From a virus, in the IMG/VR virus record IMGVR_UViG_3300047393_000007, positions 1-31,641 of that record: 31,641 nucleotides of DNA; one strand, given 5' to 3'. Below are positions 15,155-24,822 of the stretch, one piece after another (position 1 is the stretch's first letter; each line of letters begins with the position of its first letter). Under the pieces are notes generated by a model. The model worked only from the letters and a program-made list of their open reading frames with translations, did not search any database and was not told the origin of the DNA. A program made the translations under genes and the position numbers.

Positions 15155-16948
15155 TTATTGTTTACTTGCTCTTTTAGCATATTGTTCTTGAGATTCACCT
15201 TTTTTCATTGGATTTTTCTTTACCCAATCCATTAATTTAGCATCTTCTAGTTTTCCTTGTAGCATTTTTATTTCACCAGCATTAGAAGTTTGGTCTAAAG
15301 CTAGTTTAACTCTATCAACTGCTGAGTTGACATTATATCCTTTTACAGACTTATAACCAGTACCTTCTTTTGTTAAAATCTCTCCAGCACCAACAACTTT
15401 ATTAAAAGCTGATTTTATATCTCCTTTAATATCTCCAGCATCATAAGCTTCTTGCATTGTTTTACCAGTATCATACTTTCCTTCTTTATAAGGTGAGTTT
15501 TGGTATCTTTTAAACACTTCTTCTCTTGTTAAGTATTTACTATTTGATCCAGATAGTTTATTTAAGTTGCTAACTAAACTTGCTCTTGTTCTATAATTTA
15601 CTTGACCTGTAGAAACTTTCTCTCCTTGTTTAGGAACATATCCTTGTATAATTTCGTTAAAATAATCAGTTTTATATGTAGTAGGTTCTGGTTTTCCTCC
15701 GTCTTCTCCTAATGTTGCTTTTGCATTAGCTCTTAATTCAGCTTCACTAGTCTTATCTTTTAAAGTAACATCTCCTGACGGGTTCCAATAAATAGTATTT
15801 CCATTTTCATCTTTAGTTTTTCTAAAGTCACGAGTCATGTTTTCAAAAGACTTATTTGTTAAAAGACTCTTTAATATACTTTTCTGTTCTTCAGGAGTTT
15901 TATTTTTAAATTCTTCATCATAAAATCCTATAGGTTGTTTTAAAGTGTAATTTAACATAGTTCTAAGTCTAGATGGACTATCAGCAGATAACATACCTAC
16001 AGCGGTTACTTCTGACTTTTGATCTATAGCAGCTCTAATTGCTTTTTCTTGAAGTCTTCTAGCTCGTATTTGAAACACATCTCCACCAACACCTCCTCCA
16101 GAATCTCCACCACTCGGTACATCTACTGTTTCTGTTTTTGGATTCAAATAACCTTCATATACCTCGCCTTTTTTATCAACGACGTCTTCTTTTGCTTTAG
16201 TGTAAAAAGTATCTAAACTTTCAACAGGAAGTAATAAACCACTGTCACCTTCTGCCTCTGATTTAGCAAATTTTTTAGAGTCTATCATAACGTCGAAAGC
16301 ACTACCATCATTATGTTTACCAGTAACTTTTAACATCAATCCTTCACCATTTTCATCTTCTGTAATATCTATATTAGTATCAGTATACAAAGATGTCATA
16401 CCGCCTAATATTTCAACGGCAGCTGTATTGTCTAATATTTCTTTATCTGTTTTACCGTCGATAACATGTCCACCTACTTCTCCAACTTTAATACCTTTAG
16501 TATCTAATCTCCAAGTAGCAGTTTGACCAGCTATTGACTTAGCAAAGTTAGCAGAAGAATCCATAAAAACATTAGCTTTTCTTATATTATCTAAATACTG
16601 TTGTCTTATCTTTGGATCTGTCTCGTTTAACAAAGCTATCCTAGAATCAGCAGCTAACGTTATTTTTTGTTGAACCATGTCATATACTTTAGCATCTACT
16701 GCATCGTTAACGGTTGACTCTTTTAACTTCCAGTCAGAAAGTTTTTCATTATAATAAAGATCTGTTTCATTCTTTTTATCTTGAAGTTTTTGAATCGTTA
16801 ATTTACGTTCTTTTTCTTCTTGACGTTTTCTTTCTCCAGCAACCATTATTCCTTGAGAAACAGAACTAGCAGCATTAGCAATAGCGGCTGAAACTATTTC
16901 ACTACCTCTACTAGGTTGTACCATAGGTGGATTTTCATAATATCCCAT
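15155..16948 (-). CDS. Internal virion protein, T7 gp15-like position (597 aa)
   Basis: A 597-aa protein of the ejection-protein block. The N-terminus has an Ala/Ser helix (residues 15-38) followed by a strongly charged coiled coil (ERKRQEEKERKLTIQKLQDK, about 39-58) and more helices. The middle contains a glycine-rich linker (SGGDSGGGVGGD, about residue 280), and the C-terminus is basic (Lys/Arg/Gln). No enzymatic motif is visible. It sits 25 bases after the gp14-like gene and 10 bases before the giant gene, in the gp14-gp15-gp16 order. Assignment rests on order and composition, not on recognised sequence identity. It would build the channel through which DNA enters the cell. Confidence 0.65.
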   Translation of the reverse strand: MGYYENPPMVQPSRGSEIVSAAIANAASSVSQGIMVAGERKRQEEKERKLTIQKLQDKKNETDLYYNEKLSDWKLKESTVNDAVDAKVYDMVQQKITLAADSRIALLNETDPKIRQQYLDNIRKANVFMDSSANFAKSIAGQTATWRLDTKGIKVGEVGGHVIDGKTDKEILDNTAAVEILGGMTSLYTDTNIDITEDENGEGLMLKVTGKHNDGSAFDVMIDSKKFAKSEAEGDSGLLLPVESLDTFYTKAKEDVVDKKGEVYEGYLNPKTETVDVPSGGDSGGGVGGDVFQIRARRLQEKAIRAAIDQKSEVTAVGMLSADSPSRLRTMLNYTLKQPIGFYDEEFKNKTPEEQKSILKSLLTNKSFENMTRDFRKTKDENGNTIYWNPSGDVTLKDKTSEAELRANAKATLGEDGGKPEPTTYKTDYFNEIIQGYVPKQGEKVSTGQVNYRTRASLVSNLNKLSGSNSKYLTREEVFKRYQNSPYKEGKYDTGKTMQEAYDAGDIKGDIKSAFNKVVGAGEILTKEGTGYKSVKGYNVNSAVDRVKLALDQTSNAGEIKMLQGKLEDAKLMDWVKKNPMKKGESQEQYAKRASKQ

Positions 16949-16973
16949 ATTTATAACTTTTTACTTTGATTTA

Positions 16974-17714
16974 TTATTTACCAAGACTAGCGTTAGAAGC
17001 TAAACCACCTGCTATGCTTCCAACGGCACTTATCCCAGCACCAATAGCCGCACTTTGAGCTTGTTTCGCAGCTGCTTGATTAGCCGAAGCCTGCGCTTCT
17101 TGACCAGCTAGTCTATTTAGTTTAGAAATATCTCTAGATTCTTGTTCTCCATATTTAAACTTAATAGCATCTGTTTCAGCGGTTTGTAATCTTTGAGCTT
17201 CTCCAAATTTGACCCCTTGAAGTCTTTGAGCTTCTTCTAATTTTGCTTTTTGCATATCAGCTTGTCCTTGAGCTTTTAACTTCTCATTATTTGCTTCTTG
17301 CTGTTCTATACTAGCGGAAACACCTTTTTTACTTTGCAACGCGGCTTGGGCTAAAGCAGTAGCTCCACCAGCGCCAGCTCCTGTTGCTCTTAATGTATCT
17401 AGAGTATTAGCTAATGATAAATCTGCTTCTTCTGCCTGCATTTTAGCAGCTTGAGTAGCTACTCCTAAGTTAGCAAAAGGATTACTTATCATTCCACTAA
17501 GATCTGTAGCTATTCCACTAAGATCAGTTACATTAGCATACGGATTTGGTATTGCTTGTCTATTTTTCTCTAAAGCAGTTATCTCACCTGCTCTTCTATC
17601 TGCTTCGTTTTTGTATCCTTTAGCTGCTTGTTTTGATTGATTTGCTTGGACCAAAGATCCACCAACTGCTAAAGCCGCCGCTCCTCCTGCTACGCATGCT
17701 GTTATTACTGCCAT
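16974..17714 (-). CDS. Internal virion protein, T7 gp14-like (246 aa)
   Basis: A 246-aa Ala/Gln/Gly-rich protein. A hydrophobic N-terminal segment (CVAGGAAALAVGGSLV, about 7-22) and a C-terminal glycine-zipper segment (AAIGAGISAVGSIAGGLA, about 221-238) flank a long Ala/Glu/Gln coiled coil with repeated EAQRLQ units near residues 160-180. This architecture, membrane-seeking ends around a helical rod, is typical of podovirus gp14-type ejection proteins that insert in the outer envelope. It abuts the acetyltransferase gene with a one-base gap. The family call is by architecture and position. Confidence 0.7.
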   Translation of the reverse strand: MAVITACVAGGAAALAVGGSLVQANQSKQAAKGYKNEADRRAGEITALEKNRQAIPNPYANVTDLSGIATDLSGMISNPFANLGVATQAAKMQAEEADLSLANTLDTLRATGAGAGGATALAQAALQSKKGVSASIEQQEANNEKLKAQGQADMQKAKLEEAQRLQGVKFGEAQRLQTAETDAIKFKYGEQESRDISKLNRLAGQEAQASANQAAAKQAQSAAIGAGISAVGSIAGGLASNASLGK

Positions 17715-17715
17715 A

Positions 17716-18123
17716 TTAAGTTATTTTTTTTGATATTTCATACGAAGGAGTTTCATCCACTGTATATCCTAATTTTTTATGAGTTTCAATTAAACTATTA
17801 CTTCTTGTTATACTAATTATAATAGTGTAACCTTGTTGTTTAGCTACGTCTTCTAGAGTGTTTATAAGCATCTCTAACGCATCTTTTCTATCTGATTCCT
17901 TATATGTTGGACTAGATATAATCCAGTCTAACCATGCAACCTTAGAATTAGATAAATACAGAAAACCAGCCGCAACTGGTTCTTCTCCTTTACATATCAT
18001 TATTCCTCCAAGTCCGTTTAAAGGTAGTACCTCTTTACTTACTTCTGGCCATCTCCACCATTTCCACCATGAAGACATTGTTTCCCAATCTGACTCGTTT
18101 AATGATCTAGCTTTTAATTCCAT
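17716..18123 (-). CDS. GNAT-family N-acetyltransferase-like protein (135 aa)
   Basis: A 135-aa protein with a GNAT-like fold: a beta strand EPVAAGFLYLS (about 48-58), the strand VAWLDWIISSP (62-72), then a helix of about 18 residues and the late strand TIIISITRSNS followed by THKKLGY (113-119), which matches the common GNAT ending. The pyrophosphate-binding loop lacks the usual Q/RxxGxG/A and has YKESDRKDA instead, so acetyl-CoA binding is not certain. The N-terminal WWKWWRWP cluster is unusual. It lies between a tail gene and the ejection-protein genes, so it may be made late and could modify a virion or host protein; the target is unknown. Confidence 0.72.
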   Translation of the reverse strand: MELKARSLNESDWETMSSWWKWWRWPEVSKEVLPLNGLGGIMICKGEEPVAAGFLYLSNSKVAWLDWIISSPTYKESDRKDALEMLINTLEDVAKQQGYTIIISITRSNSLIETHKKLGYTVDETPSYEISKKIT

Positions 18124-18138
18124 TTAATTTTATTTAAT

Positions 18139-19599
18139 TTAATAAGTAGAGTATTCGAAATTAGTTGATACTGAGAATAATTCTTTAACTCCTCCAACAT
18201 CTGTAACATTATCAGTTGACATGTCTACTGTAGATAAATATCCTTTTATTCCAGATATTTCATCACCATAGTTTATTTCTTCTTGGTTAGCTAAACTTTT
18301 ATTAATAAGAGCAGCCATATATTTATTTTCTTTTCTATCAAAACCAGCTCTATTTATAGGTGGATATAATATCTGTGGATAAGAATTACCGTAATCATCA
18401 TAAGCTCCTTCAACATAACTAAAAACAGAAGGATCATTAATACCGGTTAAAACGCCAGTTGTATCTTGACTACTAGAATAATTAACTCCAAGTAAATCAG
18501 GACCTGTAAAATCAGATGTAAAAGAATCAACTTGCCATCCATTTGCTCCTTCGTAGTTTACAGTATTAAATATTTTAACGTTACTAGGACTTGTATTGAA
18601 CACGAATCTAATACTAGATCCATATTGTGTACCATAAAAATTACATCTAGTATTTGCTGTCTCATCATAATGTAACCAAAGAGCTCCGTTTTTTACAGTA
18701 TATACTTTATTTTTTAAACTTATAATTTGAGATGGTTTAAAAGTTAGAAAACTAGAAAAACCATTAGATTGTTCATTATATGCTAAAGTACTATAACTAG
18801 TGTTAGGATTTGAGTTTGATTTTTGCATAGACAAAACGTACTGTTTATTATGTACATCCCAACCAGCTATTATACCACCGTTTCCATAAAACTTACTATC
18901 TATATTAGCAAACTCGTCTCTAAAGAAATCAGTCATACCATATTCTGATATTTCAGTTATACCATCTTGAGAAAGTCTTAAAACAGCATTTCTATATCTA
19001 TCTGTAAAATACTTCCTATAACCATAAACAGCAAAACTTTGAGGATCTTTACTTATACCATAATTACCAGCATATGCTTGAACCTGACCTATAACCACGT
19101 TAGAAGAAGTAATACTACCTCCTCCTTCCGCGGAGTATATAGCGTCTTTATCTATCAAAGCTCTACTAACTTTGTTTTCTTGAAATATTATTAAGTTAGT
19201 ATCTTCAGCATATATTTTTTGAATAGAACCATAAGTAGGATCTACGCTTTTAGTTATTTCTTCTCCTATAGAAAATTGATTAGTATTGTTTATACCTGTT
19301 CTAGAGTTAAAAACCCCAGAATATATTAAAGAACTAGATTTAGCTGAAGATGAATTATCGTCTTCAACTATATACGCTTTAACACCAAAATCAACGCTAG
19401 GATTCTCGTAACCTCCTTCTATTCTAGATTCCTCAACTACCCATTCTTTAATCTGTGATTGAACTATATTTGAAGCAGGCCAACCACCAACTGCTGCTGG
19501 TATACCAAAAGAACCACCCCAAATAGGATTGTCTGTTCCGTTAAATATTTTTTTTAATAAAAAAGTATTAAAAAACTTTACTTCTACAACTGCGGCCAT
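18139..19599 (-). CDS. Tail stabilisation-type structural protein (486 aa)
   Basis: A 486-aa beta-rich virion protein. The central region (DPTYGSIQKIYAEDTNLIIF, followed by a KVSRALIDKDAIY motif, about residues 138-180) and the KYFTDRYRNAVLRLS and DGITEIS segments (about 215-240) resemble the phage stabilisation-protein family of Bacteroidota phages, beta-propeller-like proteins at the tail-head junction. The first 140 residues are less typical. An in-frame stop lies 12 bases upstream of the start, so it is not translated as an extension of the 1054-aa protein. AAGGA stands three bases from the start, the only Shine-Dalgarno-like leader found in the window. Confidence 0.7.
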   Translation of the reverse strand: MAAVVEVKFFNTFLLKKIFNGTDNPIWGGSFGIPAAVGGWPASNIVQSQIKEWVVEESRIEGGYENPSVDFGVKAYIVEDDNSSSAKSSSLIYSGVFNSRTGINNTNQFSIGEEITKSVDPTYGSIQKIYAEDTNLIIFQENKVSRALIDKDAIYSAEGGGSITSSNVVIGQVQAYAGNYGISKDPQSFAVYGYRKYFTDRYRNAVLRLSQDGITEISEYGMTDFFRDEFANIDSKFYGNGGIIAGWDVHNKQYVLSMQKSNSNPNTSYSTLAYNEQSNGFSSFLTFKPSQIISLKNKVYTVKNGALWLHYDETANTRCNFYGTQYGSSIRFVFNTSPSNVKIFNTVNYEGANGWQVDSFTSDFTGPDLLGVNYSSSQDTTGVLTGINDPSVFSYVEGAYDDYGNSYPQILYPPINRAGFDRKENKYMAALINKSLANQEEINYGDEISGIKGYLSTVDMSTDNVTDVGGVKELFSVSTNFEYSTY

Positions 19600-19650
19600 A
19601 TTCCTTGTTTGTTATCATTAATATTATCACTTATTTAATCTTTAAATTAC

Positions 19651-19660
19651 ATGTATACAT
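19651..19660. other. 10-bp perfect palindrome in intergenic gap
   Basis: ATGTATACAT lies just before the 3' end of the 1054-aa gene, within the 62-base gap 19600-19661, one of the few gaps in the late module. Otherwise the gap holds only AT-rich sequence. It could be an operator or chance in AT-rich DNA; no second copy was noticed in other gaps, although GTATAC recurs in the hairpin loop at 24832-24849. Confidence 0.25.
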
Positions 19661-19661
19661 T

Positions 19662-22600
19662 TTATTGAGTATACACGAGACCTCCATCTGCAGAAGTCAT
19701 ATAGTTTGATTTATATACGTCTATTGATATAGTATAACTATATGGAATTGCAGAAGCCGGTAATGAGAAGTAAGTAGAAAAGTTTGTTGTTGGTCCAGCG
19801 GAACTAGCCGAAGCTGTTCTATTTATTCCACCAACTGTAACGCTTACGTTTGAAGTAGCACTTTGACCAGATGCAGCAGTTGCCGTAGCTTTAGCAGCGA
19901 AAGTAGCTCCTGCTCCAGTTATTGTAACCGTTCCAGAATACGAAGCATCTACATCTGAATATATCAATGTAGAAAAACTAATTGATTTAATAGCTGGATA
20001 GAAAACAGTTACATTAGTAGTTACAAATAGACCACTTGCTTCTGTTAATTTTACAACTAAATTGAAAATTCCTTCTAAAGAACTATTACTAGTTTTTAAC
20101 ATACCAGTTGAATCTATAGTGAATTGTGCAGAACCAGTTACGCTCCATGTTAAATCAGAAGTACTATTTCCTCCAAGTGGATTAGATCCATTATTTCCAA
20201 CGAATTGGAATACATCCAAATCTCCAGTTGCTTTATTCACGGTATCTGAAGGATATGTTGTTATAGCAGGTGAAACATTAGTTAGATTTCCAGTAGTAAC
20301 AAATGTCTTGTAAATCTCTGGAGAACCATCCATTACTTTAATTGTAAAAGTAAATGGATTTAAAGCAGCACCATTATAACCATAATAAAAGTATTTACCT
20401 GGAGTTGTTCTAATTCGATAGTTATATACACTACCAACTGATTGTCCTGGAACAGGTTCAATAATAAATTTATCTAATACAGATGAACCGTCTTGTGTAG
20501 TAGCACTTAATAACACGACACTATTTGGCTCTATAGTAGCATCTGCAATATTTGTAAAGTGAAAGTACGGTGAAGCAGTAGTTACAGTTCCATTAGTAGC
20601 ATCACCTTGAGCTTCTGTTAAATTAAAATTCCATCCAACTATATCTTTAAGAGTAAAAGTTGCTCCGTTCTGTATCGCATCATTAAGTTCACTTATTATT
20701 CCAGAAGAAGAAGTTTCCCAGTATATATCTAATTTAGAATCTACTGGTTTAGTCTCATATACTGACAAATTTATTACATTTGGAGTAGTCGTACTAGAAG
20801 GTATAACCCCTAATCTTTCTGGAGTAGATATTCTAGCTATAAGTGGATTAGAATTTATTTGATAAAAATTTAAGAACTCATTTGTTAATGTTACTGTAGT
20901 ATTGAAAAACAAAGAATTGTTATTTGCTATAGTACTTACTATTGAGTAAGAAGTTTTAGGATAATACATCTCGTTTTTATACGCAGTTGAATTATTATTA
21001 ACTCTTGGATAAAGAACAACACTACTTCTAAACTGCACTTGAGAAGGTCCAACTTCTGTTAAATCTCTAGGAACTTTATTTATATTATCATTTATCAATA
21101 CCACATGAGATGTTTTACCAATCTCTAAAAGTGTGTTAGTAGGATATGAGGACATGGTTCCAGGAAGATACACATTGTAGTATTCTTGTTCCGTTTGTTT
21201 AACTACTATTTTATATGAGTACCAACCCAATGGATTGTAAGAAGCGCTCGATGTATCTCCATTATATAAACCAGGCCAACCTAAAACTAAATCTGGATCT
21301 GTTGGAGATATAACGTTATTAAATAATACTTTCAATGAATTACCCGGCCAATAAGATATTTTAGTTGTAGTTGTATCACTAGAAGTTAAGTAAGGAGCAT
21401 ATAAAGAAGAAGCGACAAAAGTGTTACTAGATTCTGATGTTAACTTATTAGACAATATAACTCCTGATTCTCTACCAAACTTATCACATAGAATTATACC
21501 TACTTGGTAATTTCTATTTTGCTTAACGGAATGATTTGGATATTCTACGATACTTGTACCAGTGCCATTTGTAAATCCAAAACCATATTTAGTACCATAT
21601 CCAACGTTATAATCTAAGTACTTAGGATAGTAAAACTTATCTTGGTAATTACTGTAGACTATTCTATTACTAACTATTTCTTGTCCTAACGCTTTGATTG
21701 GTACTCTATCATTTACTCTTATTAAATCTCTTTCTGGAAGAGTTTTAAACGGTTTTTTAGATTGATATTCATATATATAAACCGTAGAAGAAGTGTCGAA
21801 AGTTGAATCAACAGGTATTAAATCTACAGCGTTTATAGCTATTTCATTAGCATCTTTGCACAGTATCTCTATATAAGATACTTTATATCTAGAGTTTAAT
21901 TGATTTTCAGCGCAAGGTAATTTTATTTGTAAAAATACATCGTTAACTTTATTTCTCATGAACTTTACGATTGTACTTCTATACGTATCTGCTTCATTAT
22001 CAGTTGTCGGCGTAGTAGTATTGTCGTACAAGAAATAACCATCTTGTTTTGGTATATATATTATTTGAGTAAAAGGTGCCATTATAGAATATTCTCCGTC
22101 TTCGAATTTATATCTATAACTAAATCTCATATACTTATCTTCTAAATAAGTTGGATCACCAGCATAACTAGAATTATAATATGGATTATTTGTAGTTCCA
22201 TTCGGTAGTTTTGGACTAACAACATCTAACATTGAAGATTCATAAGTACCCACTGGAACGCCAGATAAAGTACTTAGTCTAAATAACTCCATAGCGTGTG
22301 ATGGATTTATCTTTGCCACCGATATTTGTTCTTCATACTGATAATATGTTGAACTACTAGCTGCGTTTTTTACGTTTATCCTTCTAGGTTGATTTCTATT
22401 ATCTGTAAAAAATAATAAATCATCTATTAAGTTTATACCTAATACTGGATTTAACGTAGAAAAATTTAAAAAAGCACCTGAAACTAACTTGGTAGATGTT
22501 AAGTCTAAACTATTATATACATATATAAAGTTTTTAGCATCTTTATTATATGTCGGAATATTGTTGTTAGTTAAAAGTAAATATATGTTATTTTTTGAAT

Positions 22601-22826
22601 TATCTGTATATATACCTATACATTCTAGTCCAGTAGAACCTGTCAATGTATTGAAGTCAACAGCTAAACTATTACCTAAAACATTCTGTAAAGTACCTAC
22701 GTCTGAATTCTCGGATCTATTTACTTCCAAGTTTAACGCATAACGATATTCATTAGGTTGTAGTAATCTGTCATCTATATCTCGATTCATCTTAGCACCG
22801 AGAAAATTGTTTTTAATTTCAGCCAT
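19662..22826 (-). CDS. Large tail/stabilisation protein with Ig-like C-terminus (1054 aa)
   Basis: A 1054-aa virion protein. The N-terminus (NFLGAKMNRDIDDRLLQPNE, then YRYALNLEV and GTLQNVLGN) is characteristic of stabilisation-type tail proteins in Bacteroidota phages. The repeated strand pattern to about residue 480 suggests a beta-propeller. The middle (GWYSYKIVVKQTEQEYYNVY; HVVLINDNINKVPRDLTEVG, about 540-600) is a conserved structural module. From about residue 760 the sequence becomes Thr/Ser/Gly/Val-rich with cadherin/Ig-like strands (FQFVGNNGSNPLGG; TWSVTGSAQFTIDSTG), suggesting exposed binding domains for the host surface. It is followed after four bases by the gene upstream of it in the operon. 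Role in the tail is firm; receptor binding is inference. Confidence 0.78.
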   Translation of the reverse strand: MAEIKNNFLGAKMNRDIDDRLLQPNEYRYALNLEVNRSENSDVGTLQNVLGNSLAVDFNTLTGSTGLECIGIYTDNSKNNIYLLLTNNNIPTYNKDAKNFIYVYNSLDLTSTKLVSGAFLNFSTLNPVLGINLIDDLLFFTDNRNQPRRINVKNAASSSTYYQYEEQISVAKINPSHAMELFRLSTLSGVPVGTYESSMLDVVSPKLPNGTTNNPYYNSSYAGDPTYLEDKYMRFSYRYKFEDGEYSIMAPFTQIIYIPKQDGYFLYDNTTTPTTDNEADTYRSTIVKFMRNKVNDVFLQIKLPCAENQLNSRYKVSYIEILCKDANEIAINAVDLIPVDSTFDTSSTVYIYEYQSKKPFKTLPERDLIRVNDRVPIKALGQEIVSNRIVYSNYQDKFYYPKYLDYNVGYGTKYGFGFTNGTGTSIVEYPNHSVKQNRNYQVGIILCDKFGRESGVILSNKLTSESSNTFVASSLYAPYLTSSDTTTTKISYWPGNSLKVLFNNVISPTDPDLVLGWPGLYNGDTSSASYNPLGWYSYKIVVKQTEQEYYNVYLPGTMSSYPTNTLLEIGKTSHVVLINDNINKVPRDLTEVGPSQVQFRSSVVLYPRVNNNSTAYKNEMYYPKTSYSIVSTIANNNSLFFNTTVTLTNEFLNFYQINSNPLIARISTPERLGVIPSSTTTPNVINLSVYETKPVDSKLDIYWETSSSGIISELNDAIQNGATFTLKDIVGWNFNLTEAQGDATNGTVTTASPYFHFTNIADATIEPNSVVLLSATTQDGSSVLDKFIIEPVPGQSVGSVYNYRIRTTPGKYFYYGYNGAALNPFTFTIKVMDGSPEIYKTFVTTGNLTNVSPAITTYPSDTVNKATGDLDVFQFVGNNGSNPLGGNSTSDLTWSVTGSAQFTIDSTGMLKTSNSSLEGIFNLVVKLTEASGLFVTTNVTVFYPAIKSISFSTLIYSDVDASYSGTVTITGAGATFAAKATATAASGQSATSNVSVTVGGINRTASASSAGPTTNFSTYFSLPASAIPYSYTISIDVYKSNYMTSADGGLVYTQ

Positions 22827-22830
22827 TTAT

Positions 22831-24063
22831 TTAATGTTTAATCCATTTAGATTGACCTCTTAACACTTGTGTTATTTCTTCTAATTTAATATTAGAAAGT
22901 CTTATTTTAGTATTTCTTAATTTAGCTACTTTTTCCTGTTTAAGTCTTTGTACCAGATATTCTGGTTGATTTGCTCTATTAGCTATTATAGCATGAAGTA
23001 TGTAAGCATACATTGCCTCTTCTGCCATCTTAGGAATTCTAGAATCCATATCATAAGCTAGACCATCTGAAATGTATTCAAGAACTATTAACTTACCTAC
23101 TAGATCACTACTAAAAGATATTTTACCTTCTCTGTCGTTTATAGTAAAATAACCATTAATATTAGAAAATTGCGGATCAACTCCATATCTTCTTCCGTAA
23201 AAAGCATTTTGAACCCATGTATCTCCATTGTACCAATCACCAACAAAATTATTTATGTCATAACTTAAAGTTTTGTCGTTATTAGTATTCCATCTCTCTT
23301 CTGTTAATGAGTCACCTTCTATGTTGTCATTAAAACTATCTTGAATTGGAACGCCACTTGAATCTTGCAAAGGATTTTCGTATGGATTTATAGTAAGATT
23401 ATTTGCCGGATATATTATATGTTTTACACCGGCCATATCTATCCAAGACATGCGAACATAATTAACATAGTCTTGAGGTATTACAACGCTTAAACTTGGA
23501 GGAATATTTAACTCTTGTGATTTCACACTTTTTAAAGTATCATAACTAAACTCTTGCATACTTCTCTTAGCATGAAATATAACGTCAGTTCTTTTAACTG
23601 AGTTTATTAATTTACCAGTACCAACGTATCCAACTAAGAAATTATTGACAACATCGTTTAAAGTTATATAAGAATATCCACCGTAATTTTGTTCTACAGT
23701 GTCTCCGTACGCGTGACTATTTAGATCTGATGCGTTACTATAATTACCACCTTTTAATGTTTTTAATTGAACAACTAAGCAAGTTCCAACAAGTAATACT
23801 TCTGATATAGTTATAGTATTGTTTGAAACTGTATATGAAGATGTATATTCATCAAATGTTCCTGGAAGACCAGTTGCACTAACGTATAATTTAAAGTTGT
23901 TTAAAGCATAATCTACATTATCTGGATTACTATCTCCAAATACTAAATCAGTATTAAAAGTAGTTGTAAATGACTGTTGTATTCCGCTTTTGACAAAACC
24001 TTGTGCTCCTTCGTAATACTGTCTATTTGTTTCGGTTATTAAACCATTGTTTGGAGTTGGCAT
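22831..24063 (-). CDS. Neck/tail connector protein (410 aa)
   Basis: A 410-aa virion protein. Residues 1-130 form an extra N-terminal beta domain (tail-fibre-anchor-like FTTTFNTDLVFG region). Residues 130-400 match the common Bacteroidota-phage connector pattern: NDVVNNFLVGYVGTGKLI, KRTDVIFHAKRSMQEFSYD, a conserved proline-rich VIPQDYVNYVRM stretch, and a C-terminal helical part (MAEEAMYAYILHAIIANR) ending in a basic tail. By order, two genes after the 281-aa protein and before the large tail protein, it should sit in the head-tail joint. Exact equivalence to T7 gp11/gp12 or P22 gp4 cannot be settled by eye. Confidence 0.65.
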   Translation of the reverse strand: MPTPNNGLITETNRQYYEGAQGFVKSGIQQSFTTTFNTDLVFGDSNPDNVDYALNNFKLYVSATGLPGTFDEYTSSYTVSNNTITISEVLLVGTCLVVQLKTLKGGNYSNASDLNSHAYGDTVEQNYGGYSYITLNDVVNNFLVGYVGTGKLINSVKRTDVIFHAKRSMQEFSYDTLKSVKSQELNIPPSLSVVIPQDYVNYVRMSWIDMAGVKHIIYPANNLTINPYENPLQDSSGVPIQDSFNDNIEGDSLTEERWNTNNDKTLSYDINNFVGDWYNGDTWVQNAFYGRRYGVDPQFSNINGYFTINDREGKISFSSDLVGKLIVLEYISDGLAYDMDSRIPKMAEEAMYAYILHAIIANRANQPEYLVQRLKQEKVAKLRNTKIRLSNIKLEEITQVLRGQSKWIKH

Positions 24064-24070
24064 AATCTAA

Positions 24071-24799
24071 TTAATTTTTTGAGTTTACTTCTACTGATTG
24101 CGCTTGTTGTACAGCTGCTTGAACGATTTGAGGATCTTTTATAATTATACCTGCATACATTAGTATTTTTAATATAATAGTAGTTTGTTCTGTTTCGTGT
24201 AGTTCAAAGTTTCTAGAACCTGTTGAAGGAGTTCCAACAACATAAGCATTTGGATCATATATATATTGACCTCTAGTACCAACATTAAAACCCCAGATAG
24301 GATCAAGTGGTTTTCTAATATATGTACATGTTATTCCAGAAGTTATTGTAGATGGATATACAGTCAGTTTAACATTCTTAAGTTGATATACTGGCCAATA
24401 TAAAGATGGTTTTGTTATTGGAGATAGATTAAGTTCTAATAATTCATTTGGTTGAACGTATTGAACCTCTTTGTCTCCGTTATATATTACTGTCCCTATT
24501 TTATAAAATTGACTAGGAGACGTCGGCGTTATTGTAAATATACCAGAAGAATAAACACAGTCGCTAATATCTTGAAAAACAGATATTTTTTCTTCTAAAT
24601 TTTTTATACGATCACTATATTCACTGTCGTTCCCAGGTACACGAAGTTGCTGGTTTAGATCATCAAAATATTCGTTTAGTATCTCAAGTTGAACTTGTAT
24701 TGCTGTTTTATTAAAATCCTGTGGAGTCATATATCCACGTTGCTCTTTATTAAGAATTAATAAAACTGTTTTATAAACTGTATCTATATTTACTGCCAT
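24071..24799 (-). CDS. Head-tail joining protein candidate (242 aa)
   Basis: A 242-aa virion protein. A helical N-terminus (DTVYKTVLLILNKEQRGYMT, then a coiled-coil-like LNEYFDDLNQQL and RIKNLEEKISVFQDI, about 40-75) precedes a beta-rich core (ITPTSPSQFYKIGTVIYNGD; LKNVKLTVYPS; CTYIRKPLDP) and a C-terminal helix. That helix-beta-helix layout and its place ahead of the 410-aa connector are typical of tail-tubular-A or adaptor proteins. It lies behind the hairpin 24823-24858. The specific family is not recognised with confidence. Confidence 0.6.
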   Translation of the reverse strand: MAVNIDTVYKTVLLILNKEQRGYMTPQDFNKTAIQVQLEILNEYFDDLNQQLRVPGNDSEYSDRIKNLEEKISVFQDISDCVYSSGIFTITPTSPSQFYKIGTVIYNGDKEVQYVQPNELLELNLSPITKPSLYWPVYQLKNVKLTVYPSTITSGITCTYIRKPLDPIWGFNVGTRGQYIYDPNAYVVGTPSTGSRNFELHETEQTTIILKILMYAGIIIKDPQIVQAAVQQAQSVEVNSKN

Positions 24800-24822
24800 T
24801 TATTATATTTGTTATAATATTA

